DNA of 64,000 bases from DATARH01 sp050246595 (GCA_050246595.1 JBFWVT010000002.1:121039-185038), one strand, 5' to 3'; positions 16,786 to 24,768 are shown, numbered from the stretch's first letter. The notes: generated by a model from the sequence alone, not told the origin. Made by a program: numbers and translations.

Positions 16786-17397
16786 CTACGATTTGTCATC
16801 GCCGGGAGGCCGGATGCGGTAAGCGCGCTCAATCGCCGTGCGCACGGCATCCCGGATTTCGGGATCGTGCCGGCTCCATAGATCGCGTGTCGGCGGATTG
16901 CGGCCGGTTTGCCGTACCGCATCGATCACCGCGTCTGCCGACTGGATGCGCTGCGCCTGCTCGAGCTGGCGGAGATAATCCCATGTCGTCAGCAGGATCA
17001 GCCGGTCCGGATCGACCACCACCATGCGCCTGACATCGCGGTCGTCGCTCAACAGCAGCGCGCGTTCCCGAGCGGCGAGCGGCAGGCCGCGAACGATCTC
17101 GAGCGCGGCCCGCTCGCCCAAATCCCTCGGCAGACGCCCGCCCCGGATGTTTACGACCGTCCACGCGTCCTGAAAGGCCTCGCTCGGCTCGATCCGTACC
17201 GTTTCCCGATGCGCGTGATACCAGTCGATGATCCGCTGCGCGCCCAGCTTTCCGGCACTGGCGGTCGCCTCGTAATAGACGGCATCGGGGATGATGACCG
17301 GAAGCGCCGGATAAAGCAGATAATCGAGGCTCTGTGCCGCCGCGAGCGTAATCAGCGGCGACGTATCGGTGACGACGATCTTGACCTCAACTTCCAT
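16786..17397 (-). CDS. PIN-domain protein, probable toxin nuclease
   Basis: A 203-residue PIN-fold protein. The N-terminal strand with the first catalytic Asp (Asp11, IVVTDTSPLITLA), the conserved DAVYYEA (Asp/Glu), and a later LLLSDDRDVRR acidic cluster fit a metal-dependent RNase. The ATG at 17397 overlaps by 11 bp the stop of the small gene before it, the usual arrangement of a type II antitoxin-toxin operon. The C-terminal 50 residues after the PIN core are helical and basic. It may act as a tRNA or mRNA nuclease; the target is unknown. Confidence 0.75.
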   Translation of the reverse strand: MEVEVKIVVTDTSPLITLAAAQSLDYLLYPALPVIIPDAVYYEATASAGKLGAQRIIDWYHAHRETVRIEPSEAFQDAWTVVNIRGGRLPRDLGERAALEIVRGLPLAARERALLLSDDRDVRRMVVVDPDRLILLTTWDYLRQLEQAQRIQSADAVIDAVRQTGRNPPTRDLWSRHDPEIRDAVRTAIERAYRIRPPGDDKS

Positions 17398-17620
17398 GGC
17401 GCAACAGCGGCTGGAGAATTGCGCCGGCCCGTTCGATATGCGCCCGGCGTTCGGGTGTGTCGGCAGGCTTCGGAAAGTCGAGATCGTTCTGCGCCAGCGC
17501 GATAACCAGATCGGCATAATCCTGCAACCCGGCGCGTCTGATCGTCTCGCGCGTGCCGGCAAGACCCGCCGCATACGCGCGCAACGCTTCAAGCTGCTTT
17601 GTCCCGCCCGACTGTTCCAT
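17387..17620 (-). CDS. Small partner of the PIN protein, probable antitoxin
   Basis: A 77-residue, mostly helical protein encoded immediately before and overlapping the PIN gene. It does not resemble the classic AbrB, RHH or Phd antitoxin N-termini by eye, so assignment rests on size, order and overlap. If it is an antitoxin it should neutralise the PIN nuclease and probably repress its own promoter in 17621-17700. Confidence 0.55.
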   Translation of the reverse strand: MEQSGGTKQLEALRAYAAGLAGTRETIRRAGLQDYADLVIALAQNDLDFPKPADTPERRAHIERAGAILQPLLRHGS

Positions 17621-17702
17621 GAGGCCTCCTATCGCCGATCCTGCCCTGACAACAAAAAGGACTTATTCCGCGTATGATGCTTGATTGGCGCACGCGGATT
17701 TA

Positions 17703-18377
17703 TCACTCCGCCACCGCATAGAGCTCCGGCGCGAGAACCGGTGCGGCACGGCCGCGGGCGTGCAGATAGGATTGCCAGAACAGGCAGGACGCGACCGACC
17801 GCCACGGCCGCCATTGCTCGCCGATCTCGCGCAACGCTTTCTCGCTTGGGCGCTCGGAAAGGCTTAGGCATTCCATAACCGCGAGCTGCAATCCGAGATC
17901 GGCGGCGGGCCAGATGTCCGGGCGTCCGAGCGCGAAAATCAGATAAACTTCTGCACTCCACCGTCCGATCCCCTTCAGCGCGATGAGCGCCGCTCTGGCC
18001 TCGTCATCCGGCATTGCGGCGAGCGCGGCGAAATCGAGGCTTCCGCTTGCGACCGCCTCCGCAAGGCCGCGCCCATAGGCCATTTTCTGCCGGCTGAAAC
18101 CGCAGCGCTTCAAGGTCGCCTCGTCGAGCGCGAGGAAGTTCTCGGGCGCCAGCGGCCGGCAGGCTTGCGAAAGCCGCCGGTGCATCGCCGCTGCCGCGTC
18201 GATCGACACCTGCTGCTCCAGGATTATGTGCAGCAAGGTCGGAAACCCGTTTGCGCGCCGCCGGAAGCGCGGCGCGCCGGCCCGCTCCAGAATCGCGGCG
18301 AACACCGTCTCGTCGCCGAGCGCCGCGATCCCGTCATCGAGACCTTGCGGCGCATAGATCACGGCACCTTCGCTCAT
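17703..18377 (-). CDS. HhH-GPD DNA glycosylase (3-methyladenine type)
   Basis: A 224-residue base-excision repair glycosylase of the AlkA/MAG group. The helix-hairpin-helix LKGIGRWSAEVYL is followed at the correct distance by the catalytic Asp in PAADLGLQ. The N-terminal part (LLHIILEQQVSIDAAAAMHR) is the usual substrate-pocket region. The length is that of the short AlkA-like (MAG) proteins, lacking the AlkA N-terminal domain. It should remove alkylated purines. It is 61 bp from the next small membrane gene on the same strand. Confidence 0.87.
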   Translation of the reverse strand: MSEGAVIYAPQGLDDGIAALGDETVFAAILERAGAPRFRRRANGFPTLLHIILEQQVSIDAAAAMHRRLSQACRPLAPENFLALDEATLKRCGFSRQKMAYGRGLAEAVASGSLDFAALAAMPDDEARAALIALKGIGRWSAEVYLIFALGRPDIWPAADLGLQLAVMECLSLSERPSEKALREIGEQWRPWRSVASCLFWQSYLHARGRAAPVLAPELYAVAE

Positions 18378-18438
18378 TCCCGCCGATTCCAGACCCGCGC
18401 GCCGCCGAATTGCATTGCCGTGCCTCCGTTTCGCGCCG

Positions 18439-18903
18439 TCAGGCCGTGTATGTATAGAGTCCGATCAGCCGGATGATGACGTAGGCCGCGATCAGACCGA
18501 GATAGACCGGCCACACCGACCATGATCCGAACGCCTTGACATAGTCGCCGGCGCCGGCCGGCGCGCCGAGCACAAAACGATCCGACGGCGCGTAGCGTCC
18601 GTCGCGGATTTTCGCGGCGATGTCGTTGTACAGCCGGCGATAGGCCCGCTCGTGGCCAAGATAGGCCGCGTCGAGAAACCCGAAAATCGCGAGCGGGACG
18701 ATCGCCACCGCGACGATATTCTCGTCCTGCACCGCGCCGGCGAACGCCACGATCGCGGTAGTGATCGCGATGCACCAGGTCTTGCATTGCGCGCTGTTGC
18801 CGGCCAGTCGGGTGATGACGGCCTGGATCATCTTCAGGTGCTCGATCGCGGCCGGATCGTTGTCGGGAGCGAGCGGCCGGGCGCGGATGGCGGGGTCTGA
18901 CAT
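18439..18903 (-). CDS. Small multi-pass membrane protein next to SEFIR gene
   Basis: A 154-residue protein with three predicted membrane helices (about 43-60, 64-82 and 130-150). The segment GFLDAAYLGHERAYRRLYND between helices 2 and 3 resembles a family of small bacterial membrane proteins (FLDAYYLxxERLFRxLY pattern) that I recall near TIR/SEFIR-type genes; that association is from memory and needs a search. Divergent from the SEFIR gene with a 127-bp gap that would hold both promoters. It may be the membrane effector or regulator of a two-gene system. Confidence 0.65.
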   Translation of the reverse strand: MSDPAIRARPLAPDNDPAAIEHLKMIQAVITRLAGNSAQCKTWCIAITTAIVAFAGAVQDENIVAVAIVPLAIFGFLDAAYLGHERAYRRLYNDIAAKIRDGRYAPSDRFVLGAPAGAGDYVKAFGSWSVWPVYLGLIAAYVIIRLIGLYTYTA

Positions 18904-19030
18904 GGACCGGTCTTTCGTTGCGGCGGGAACGATGATCCTTCCCGCGACTTGCCGCCAAAATTAGGCTCAAATACGGTTCTGTCCAGCAACCGATCGCCGT
19001 TCTGCGAGACGTTTGTGCGGCGATCAGGCG

Positions 19031-20011
19031 ATGGAGAAGCAAGTGTCCGAGGCACCGCCGCCGCGCGTCTTCATCAGCTACAGCCACGATAGCCGGGAGC
19101 ACGAGGATCGAGTCCTCGCCCTCGCCAACCGGCTGCGCGCCGAAAAATCCATCGATGCCCGCATCGATCGCTATGTGCAATCTCCGCCGGAAGGCTGGCC
19201 TTTATGGTGCGAGCGGGAAATCTACCGGGCCGATTTTGTGCTGGTGGTATGCACGCAGACCTATCTTCGCCGCGTCAATTATGAAGAGGAGCCGGGCGCA
19301 GGACACGGGGTGCTTTGGGAGGCCCACCTGATCCGGCAGCATCTCTATGATGCGGGCACGGTCACCAACAAATTCGTGCCCATCCTCCTGGCCGATGCAG
19401 ACGCAAACGTCATTCCGACACCGGTCAAGGGTCGCAGCCATTTTCGACCGGAAACACCGGACGGCTTCGCGTCCCTCTGCGGTCTGCTGAAAGGCCAGCC
19501 TGCGATACGACCGCCGGAACTGGGATCGGGATGGATTGCGGAACGGCAGACGCAACCGGGCGGTCCGATATCGGATGCCCCGCCGGCTGCAGGTTCCGCG
19601 CCGCTCGGACATCCCAACTGGGCAAAATCACTCTGGCCGAAGCCGCAATACTGCCGATTTCACATCGCGACCTCGCGCTACGCAAGAAAGCGGCGATGGA
19701 ACAAATACGCCGATATTCTGGTCGAGGTGGTCGAGCCGGTTCTCGATGACATGACCGGGGAAGCTTATCTGTTTCCGAGCGTGGCGGCGCGGCCGGTGCT
19801 GCGCGACGCCGGGCACCTCAACAGCGCCGCGGGACGGGAATTGCTGCGACAAAAGAAAAGCGTCTCGGCCGAATTCATCGCCCGGTCCGGCAATCGGCTT
19901 CTCGAAGGGTGCTTTTTTGCGATGACGATGAAGAGCGGCGACACGGAGATCGGCATCTATTGTGCCGATTACGATGCCTTTCTGAACGAGAAAATCCGCG
20001 ACCCCGATTGA
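19031..20011 (+). CDS. SEFIR (TIR-like) domain protein
   Basis: A 326-residue protein. The SEFIR signature is at residues about 11-140: PPRVFISYSHDSREHEDRVL, then SPPEGWPLWCEREIYRADFV and LVVCTQTYLRRV. SEFIR domains are TIR relatives used in bacterial defence and eukaryotic IL-17 signalling; several bacterial ones degrade NAD+. A Pro/Gly-rich linker (about 180-205) leads to a C-terminal domain (about 208-326) I do not recognise, a candidate sensor or effector. The ATG at 19031 is preferred to a TTG at 19013. It ends at a strong bidirectional hairpin. Confidence 0.85.
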   Translation: MEKQVSEAPPPRVFISYSHDSREHEDRVLALANRLRAEKSIDARIDRYVQSPPEGWPLWCEREIYRADFVLVVCTQTYLRRVNYEEEPGAGHGVLWEAHLIRQHLYDAGTVTNKFVPILLADADANVIPTPVKGRSHFRPETPDGFASLCGLLKGQPAIRPPELGSGWIAERQTQPGGPISDAPPAAGSAPLGHPNWAKSLWPKPQYCRFHIATSRYARKRRWNKYADILVEVVEPVLDDMTGEAYLFPSVAARPVLRDAGHLNSAAGRELLRQKKSVSAEFIARSGNRLLEGCFFAMTMKSGDTEIGIYCADYDAFLNEKIRDPD

Positions 20012-20045
20012 GGCGCACCGCTCCCGCTCCGCGCCGCCCGGGAGA

Positions 20046-20071
20046 AAAATTCCCTGCGAACAGGGAATTTT
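20046..20071. terminator. Bidirectional intrinsic terminator
   Basis: AAAATTCCCTG / CAGGGAATTTT with a CGAA tetraloop, between the convergent SEFIR and amidohydrolase genes. The A-rich and T-rich ends make it functional in either direction. Confidence 0.8.
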
Positions 20072-20089
20072 CCGTCCGGAGCCGGGCCG

Positions 20090-21325
20090 CTATTCGGCGG
20101 CGCTGACCTGCGGCGCGGGCTGGGTCAGCGACCCGGAAGGTGTCTCGATCTTGTAGAGCCGCGCGCAATTGTCCCACAGGATCTTGCGGCGCTGCTCGTC
20201 ATTCAGCGGCAGGCCGAGGAACTGCGAGATCGCCTCCGGGAACGCGCCGTCGGAATGCGGGTAGTCGCTGGAGACGACAAAATAATCAGCCCCAAGATCG
20301 TTGACCGCGTGCACCGCCGGCTCCTCGTCGACATCGAGCGCGATATAGCATTGCCGGCGGAAATACGCGCTCGGCAGCATCGATAGCGGGTTTTCGCAGC
20401 CCGGTCCGAACTTCTCCCACTGATCGTCCAATCGCCACAGCCACCACGGCAGCCACCCTGCCGTACCTTCGAGAAAGGCGGCGCGCAGCTTCGGATGGCG
20501 CTCCATGACCCCGCCGGTCGTCAGGCTGGCGATCGCCCCCATCAGCTCGACGGGATTGCGGATCGCGTGCGCGATCGGGTGGAAATTGGCGTGCCCGACA
20601 TAGCGCCTGCCGGCGTCGTCCTTCAGCGAGGTGTTGCCGGTCGGGTGGAAGCCGATCGGCACATCCAGCTCTTCGAGCGCGTCCCATAGCGGCTCGACCG
20701 CCTCGTCGTGCAGGTGTTGGCCGTTGACCGGGTTGGGCGTGCCGATCACCGCGACCGCGCCCAGCTCGGTGACGCAGCGCCGCGCCTCCTCGACCGCCGA
20801 TTTCACGTCGTGCATCGCGATCTGCGCCGCGAATTTGAGCCGGGTCGGATCGGTCCTGCAATAATCGGCGGCCCAGTCATTGTAGGCGCGCGCCAGCGCC
20901 GCGGCGTAGTCGGGCTTCAGGTCGTCGTGGCACAGGATCTGCCGCCCGCGCGTGCCGTACATGACCGCGACATCGATCCCCTCGATGTCCATTGCGGTCA
21001 GGGTCGAGACCGCGTCGTAGCCGCGGGCGCGGGCCACCTGGAAATGCGGGTGACGCGCCCGGCTGCGGCGGCGCAACTCGCGGCTCGACACGGTCGCGCC
21101 CTGCTGCATGTTGTGCGCCGGGATCTGGAGGCCCTGCACCTCCATGCCCATGATGTTGTCTGCGTTGCCTTTGTCCTCCTTGCTCTCGGCGAGAGACTGC
21201 CGCTGCCCGCCGAAAAACCGCGGCGGGTTCGCCCGGTACGGCTCGTCGAGCCAGCGCGCCCAGAGGTCGTCGGGCTCCATCATGTGGAGATCGCTGTCGA
21301 GGATCAGAAAACCGTCGCGTGCCAT
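20090..21325 (-). CDS. Amidohydrolase family 2 (ACMSD-like) protein
   Basis: A 411-residue metal-dependent hydrolase/decarboxylase of the amidohydrolase 2 type. It starts with DSDLHMMEPDDLW (Asp/His metal region in place of the more usual DxHxH), continues with IGFHPTGN (His) and ends with VVSSDYPHSDG carrying the conserved Asp. Relatives decarboxylate aminocarboxymuconate semialdehyde or resorcylates; the substrate is not evident. It is followed upstream by a REP-like repeat and a cupin gene on the same strand. Confidence 0.8.
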   Translation of the reverse strand: MARDGFLILDSDLHMMEPDDLWARWLDEPYRANPPRFFGGQRQSLAESKEDKGNADNIMGMEVQGLQIPAHNMQQGATVSSRELRRRSRARHPHFQVARARGYDAVSTLTAMDIEGIDVAVMYGTRGRQILCHDDLKPDYAAALARAYNDWAADYCRTDPTRLKFAAQIAMHDVKSAVEEARRCVTELGAVAVIGTPNPVNGQHLHDEAVEPLWDALEELDVPIGFHPTGNTSLKDDAGRRYVGHANFHPIAHAIRNPVELMGAIASLTTGGVMERHPKLRAAFLEGTAGWLPWWLWRLDDQWEKFGPGCENPLSMLPSAYFRRQCYIALDVDEEPAVHAVNDLGADYFVVSSDYPHSDGAFPEAISQFLGLPLNDEQRRKILWDNCARLYKIETPSGSLTQPAPQVSAAE

Positions 21326-21376
21326 CGTTTTTCCTCCCGTTTCGAAACTGCCGCGTGTCCAGCGTAAGGCGGGTGG

Positions 21377-21402
21377 GGCGGATAAGCGAAGCGCAATCCG
21401 CC
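21377..21402. repeat. REP-like palindrome, second copy
   Basis: GGCGGAT (21377-21383) and ATCCGCC (21396-21402) with the same spacer pattern as the copy at 5808-5837, differing at one loop base (GCGAAGCGC for GCGCAGCGC). It lies in the short gap between two same-strand genes. Confidence 0.65.
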
Positions 21403-21452
21403 AAAGTCACATGACAATGGCGGGTTGCGCCGGGCTTACCCGCCCTGCGAGA

Positions 21453-21803
21453 TCATTCCACCGGCACAAAGATGCAGTGGCGGATCTTGCCCTCGACCGC
21501 CTTAGAGAGATGGCCCTTGCCGGTCGTGTCCTCGACCAGGATCACCTCGCCGGCGCCGATGACCCGCGCTTCGCCGTCGCTTGCGGTGATCTGCACACCG
21601 GCGTCGAGATTGATGATGTACTGCCGGCGCGGCGCCGGATGCCAGTCCAAATCGTAGTTCGGCTGCACCTGGCGGAAAATGATGCCGGTCGCCGGCAGCC
21701 GCTCCGACAGCTTGCCGGCCGCGCCCTCCTCGACCCATTCGATCTCGATATCGCGGAAATGCGATTGTCCCTTTGTGTCGGTATAGAGATTGTGGATGCG
21801 CAC
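21453..21803 (-). CDS. Small cupin-fold protein
   Basis: A 116-residue single-domain cupin. The GTG at 21803 is chosen because AGGAGGGGG lies directly upstream; upstream in-frame sequence overlaps the promoter of the next gene and is low-complexity. The two cupin motifs are relaxed: PAPRRQYIINLDAGVQIT and GAGEVILVEDTTGKGHLSKA, with His in the second. It probably lacks a full metal site. Function unknown; it may be co-expressed with the amidohydrolase. Confidence 0.7.
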   Translation of the reverse strand: MRIHNLYTDTKGQSHFRDIEIEWVEEGAAGKLSERLPATGIIFRQVQPNYDLDWHPAPRRQYIINLDAGVQITASDGEARVIGAGEVILVEDTTGKGHLSKAVEGKIRHCIFVPVE

Positions 21804-21909
21804 GGTGCCCCCTCCTGCGGGTTCGATCGGAGGCGGGATTGTAGCGGCGGCGCCGGTCCTCGCGCCAGCGCCGCGATATTGGTCGCCAAGGGCCGCAAAC
21901 CGGCGGGGC

Positions 21910-22197
21910 TCACCGGTACGGATAGCCGTAGTAATAGCCGGGATAGTAGTAATAGGCCGGGTAGGCCGGCGGGGGGTAATAGGCCGGCGGTGCATAATAA
22001 TAAGGGGGAGGCGCCCAGCGCGGCGCGCTCAAAGCGGCGGCCGTGCCGAGGACGGCGGCGCCGGCGACAAATGGCCAGATGCCGGGGCCGTGATGATGGT
22101 GATGCCAATGGCGGGAACGCGCATCGGCGTCAGCCAGCGGCATCGCGGCCAGCGAACCCGCCAGCGCGACGGCAAGAGCAATTTGCTTCCAATACAT
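21910..22197 (-). CDS. Exported Tyr/Pro-rich small protein
   Basis: A 95-residue protein: signal peptide (residues 1-27, QIALAVALAGSLAAMPLADA), a His run (HWHHHHHGPG), one hydrophobic segment (PFVAGAAVLGTAAALSA), then a C-terminal half made of Tyr, Pro and Ala repeats. Such proteins are common in alphaproteobacteria and are envelope-associated with no known function. GGGAGGGAGATCAGCG precedes the ATG. It is the last gene clearly belonging to the bacterial part. Confidence 0.7.
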   Translation of the reverse strand: MYWKQIALAVALAGSLAAMPLADADARSRHWHHHHHGPGIWPFVAGAAVLGTAAALSAPRWAPPPYYYAPPAYYPPPAYPAYYYYPGYYYGYPYR

Positions 22198-22450
22198 CGC
22201 TGATCTCCCTCCCGTGTTGACGGCTCTCTTCGGCGCCTATCCGGCAGCAGCGCAGACCGGACCGTCACCCTGCATCAACCGATTGCTTATAGGCGCCGCC
22301 GATACCTGCCATCCCCGCAGCGCAGCGACAGTTTGCTTGCGCCCCGGCGAGCCGCCCGGAATTATGCGTGCGCTGATCGCGGGAGGATGTCGCTGATGGA
22401 ATTCGGCAGATCACAGGATGTTGTTTATTTTCAACGGCTTAGACGACTGA

Positions 22451-22504
22451 AAAACGGAAAACCGCTCACTGTAGATCAATGACTTAGGGGCAAAACGGAA
22501 AACC
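22451..22504. repeat. 13-bp direct repeats near the junction (possible att arm sites)
   Basis: AAAACGGAAAACC at 22451-22463 and again at 22492-22504, same orientation, 41 bp apart start to start. Short direct repeats of this kind next to a prophage end can be integrase arm-type sites, but no integrase is visible, so this is only a suggestion. Confidence 0.35.
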
Positions 22505-22626
22505 AGATGTTCACGTTTTGGTAACTACCTTCTCGGGTTGACCCCTGGCCCCGTGGTGGCGTACCGTCTCCCCGTCAACCAGCAAACGAGGGTTTCCGAA
22601 AACACTCCCAACGACGTTTTGGCAGG

Positions 22627-22663
22627 AAGGCGGTCAGTGCTCCACGCTGGCCGTCTTTTTTTT
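22627..22663 (+). terminator. Rho-independent terminator before capsid gene
   Basis: An 11-bp stem with two G-U pairs (AAGGCGGTCAG / CTGGCCGTCTT), 9-nt loop, followed by a run of eight T. Strong plus-strand terminator; it isolates the capsid operon from upstream transcription. Confidence 0.85.
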
Positions 22664-22684
22664 ATGTTCGGTATCATTTTCCTA

Positions 22685-22713
22685 TTGACACTCCTGTGTA
22701 GGATGGTGTAGAG
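22685..22713 (+). promoter_or_regulatory. Candidate promoter of the capsid/late operon with embedded operator variant
   Basis: A consensus TTGACA at 22685-22690; a 17-bp spacer leads to a weak -10 (GTAGAG, or TGTAGA at 16 bp). The spacer contains CCTGTGTAGG (22693-22702), the recurrent phage motif, placed where a repressor would block polymerase. Confidence 0.45.
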
Positions 22714-22864
22714 GAAGATCGCGGGTCGGAAACATCGTCTCGGTTGGCTCCTCCGAGGTCTGTTTCTTCAGCCCGCCCCTTTCCATAACCCGTTTGGGCG
22801 GAAAGGTGGTCGGCCCCCGTGAGGACAAGGCCATGTCCAGCAACCCTGTTGGAGTGGCCGCGCC

Positions 22865-23794
22865 ATGTCCGAGAATGCCGCAAAACTCTTTGCTGTTTCC
22901 TACACCACCAACCTTCAGCTCGTGTTGCAGCAGAAGGGTTCCAAGCTGCGCGACCGGGTTTCGACCGGAACCCATACGGGTTCGCGTCAGGCTCAGGTGG
23001 TCGATTACATGAAGCCGGTTCGCGCCGGTCGGCCGCAGGGTCGGTTCGCTCCGATGTCCTACCAGTCCGCCGATTTCGAGCGCCGTTGGGTATTGCCGAT
23101 CGACTGTGAAATTCCGGCTCAGCTTTTCGACAACTTCGACAAGCTCCGTATGCTGGAAGACCCGCAGAGCATGGCGGTACAGAACTCCGCGATGGCGGTC
23201 GGCCGGGACTTCGATGATATAATCATTCAGGCCGCGCTTGCCACCGCGAAGATTTCCACCACGGACGGTTCTACGCTGTCCGACGAAACCTTCAATACGA
23301 CGAACTTCCGCATCGCTTCCACCTTCGGCAACGGCGCCACGTCGATTGGTCTCACCTATGAGAAGCTGGTCGAGGCCCGCCGCATCCTACGCCACTACGA
23401 AGTCGATCTTGATATGGAGCCGCTGACGCTTGTAATCGGCTCGACGCAGGAAGCCGATGTGTTCTCGATTGCGCAGTTCACGCAGCGGGAGTTCGGCGCC
23501 GGCACGGCAACGGTCCAGGACGGCAAGGTGACGCGCCTGCTCGGGTTCGATGTCGTCGTTTCCGAGCGATTGGAGTACGGATCGAGCGTCCGCAAGTGCC
23601 TGGCCTTCGCCAAGTCGGGGCTGTATCTCGGCATGTGGCAGGACATGATGCACGACATTTCGCAGCGCAAAGACCTCTCCGGGCTGCCCTGGCAGGTCTA
23701 CACGTCCTATGCCTGCGGCGCCACCCGGCTCGAACCCGGCAAGCTGTTGGAAATCGACTGCGCCGACGCCGTTACCGGCCCGGTGGTCGGCTAG
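22865..23794 (+). CDS. Phage major capsid protein
   Basis: A 309-residue HK97-fold-type capsid protein as found in podoviruses. It begins with a helical MSENAAKLFAVSYTTNLQLV segment, has a conserved RRWVLPIDCEIPAQLFDNFD block and a central helical region with IVIGSTQEADVFS-type strands typical of P-domain/A-domain sequences. High expression is suggested by the strong terminator/promoter arrangement upstream. In a normal phage order it should be preceded by scaffold and portal genes; here those are not on its left, which is the permutation discussed in the findings. Confidence 0.85.
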   Translation: MSENAAKLFAVSYTTNLQLVLQQKGSKLRDRVSTGTHTGSRQAQVVDYMKPVRAGRPQGRFAPMSYQSADFERRWVLPIDCEIPAQLFDNFDKLRMLEDPQSMAVQNSAMAVGRDFDDIIIQAALATAKISTTDGSTLSDETFNTTNFRIASTFGNGATSIGLTYEKLVEARRILRHYEVDLDMEPLTLVIGSTQEADVFSIAQFTQREFGAGTATVQDGKVTRLLGFDVVVSERLEYGSSVRKCLAFAKSGLYLGMWQDMMHDISQRKDLSGLPWQVYTSYACGATRLEPGKLLEIDCADAVTGPVVG

Positions 23795-23856
23795 TTGAAC
23801 CTGGGTTGAGCGCGACTTTCCCCGCGCTCCCCTTTTTTACACAGGAGGATTGAGCA

Positions 23857-24384
23857 ATGGCGACCGAGCATCTGAAAACCACAGTCATTACAAACCTGAA
23901 CACGCTGCCGCCGACGCGGGCGACCACGGGCGCCGGGGCTGCCGGTGTGCTGCGGCACAATGCCGGTACGATCACGGGCACAACCGCGATGGAAGCGGCG
24001 GGCACCTATCGGTTTGTCCGGGTTCCTTGGACGGTGAAGGTCAAGCACGTCCGAATGGCTTTGAATGCGGCGGTCACGAACCTGGCCGGCGATATTGGCG
24101 TGTACTACAGCGACAGCGCCTACGACGGTACCCCGGTCGATCTTCAGGGCGATGCGGTGGACGTTGATCTGTTCGGCGCCGACATCGACTTGGAGAGCGT
24201 CGTTGCTCTGACCGACTACACAAACGAGAGCACGAACTACACGGCGGCCAAGCGTGCGCAGCCTCTATGGCAGGCGGCGGGTCTTACTGCCTGCCCGGCC
24301 GGTTACGCGGACATCGCCCTGACGCTGACCGAGACCACGGACGGCGCCCCGGTCATGTACATGGAAGTCGAGTACGTCGAATAG
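23857..24384 (+). CDS. Probable head decoration/structural protein
   Basis: A 175-residue protein rich in Thr, Ala and beta-forming residues, right after the capsid gene with a good AGGAGG ribosome site. The composition (TTGAGAAGVLRHNAGTITG and an all-beta pattern) suits a capsid decoration or head-fibre protein. Assignment is by position and composition; no catalytic motif is visible. Confidence 0.55.
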   Translation: MATEHLKTTVITNLNTLPPTRATTGAGAAGVLRHNAGTITGTTAMEAAGTYRFVRVPWTVKVKHVRMALNAAVTNLAGDIGVYYSDSAYDGTPVDLQGDAVDVDLFGADIDLESVVALTDYTNESTNYTAAKRAQPLWQAAGLTACPAGYADIALTLTETTDGAPVMYMEVEYVE

Positions 24385-24391
24385 GCGTCCT

Positions 24392-24402
24392 CTACATTGT
24401 AG
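24392..24402. repeat. Palindrome CTACATTGTAG (copy 1), running into an RBS
   Basis: Perfect 11-bp dyad whose final AG forms part of the AGGAG ribosome site of the gene at 24412, so a bound protein could also affect that gene's expression. Confidence 0.85.
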
Positions 24403-24411
24403 GAGTTCCCC

Positions 24412-24759
24412 ATGGCCCGCAAAGCCACCGCCTGTTCGATCCAAGCTCGTCTTGCCAACGGCGTGGCGGTGGAGACCAACCATTCGCGCCCGGTTGATCC
24501 GGTCAATGCCTCCACCGTGGCGACAACGCAGGCAGCGGTCGAGGATGCGGTTGGTGTTCTGGAGGCCGACGCGGAAAGCCCGACCGAGGCACATGTGGAC
24601 GATCTTCGCACGGCTTGGGACTTGCTTGTGGCGGACATCGCCGCCGTGCCGGCCTATCGAGACGTGGTGATTTCCTACGAAGCGACCGCGGTTGTGAACC
24701 GGGACATCTTGCGTCAAGTGGTCAACCGGCTGATCGACCAGTTGCCATACACACTTTAG
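24412..24759 (+). CDS. Small head-region protein, unknown
   Basis: A 115-residue acidic, mostly helical protein (VEDAVGVLEADAESPTEAHV, then NRDILRQVVNRLIDQLPYTL). It lies in the head-to-tail gene run and is probably a virion or assembly protein. No homologous family is recognised by eye. The start follows AGGAG provided by the palindrome at 24392-24402. Confidence 0.6.
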   Translation: MARKATACSIQARLANGVAVETNHSRPVDPVNASTVATTQAAVEDAVGVLEADAESPTEAHVDDLRTAWDLLVADIAAVPAYRDVVISYEATAVVNRDILRQVVNRLIDQLPYTL

Positions 24760-24768
24760 GAGGGCCGC

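Larger units (their letters stand above)
22198..22864. other. Bacterium-phage junction region, 667 bp
   Basis: Contains no supported gene. The first about 180 bp resemble the bacterial part. At about 22400-22510 composition becomes AT-richer with two 13-bp direct repeats, followed by a terminator (22627-22663), a promoter-like TTGACA and a 150-nt leader before the capsid gene. The terminator reads towards capsid, as expected if portal/scaffold genes precede it in the circular phage genome. The exact crossover is not resolvable by eye; it lies between about 22300 and 22620. Confidence 0.5.

Noticed and set aside
22214..22396. 60-codon plus-strand frame with a signal-peptide-like start near the junction
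   Set aside because: It overlaps the promoter of the divergent exported protein, has no clear ribosome site, and its later part is not protein-like.
22380..22560. tRNA gene as phage attachment site
   Set aside because: No cloverleaf, T-loop consensus or CCA end can be found on either strand around the junction.
22674..23012. Short frames on both strands in the capsid leader
   Set aside because: They overlap the promoter, leader and start of the capsid gene and show no conserved sequence or start signals.
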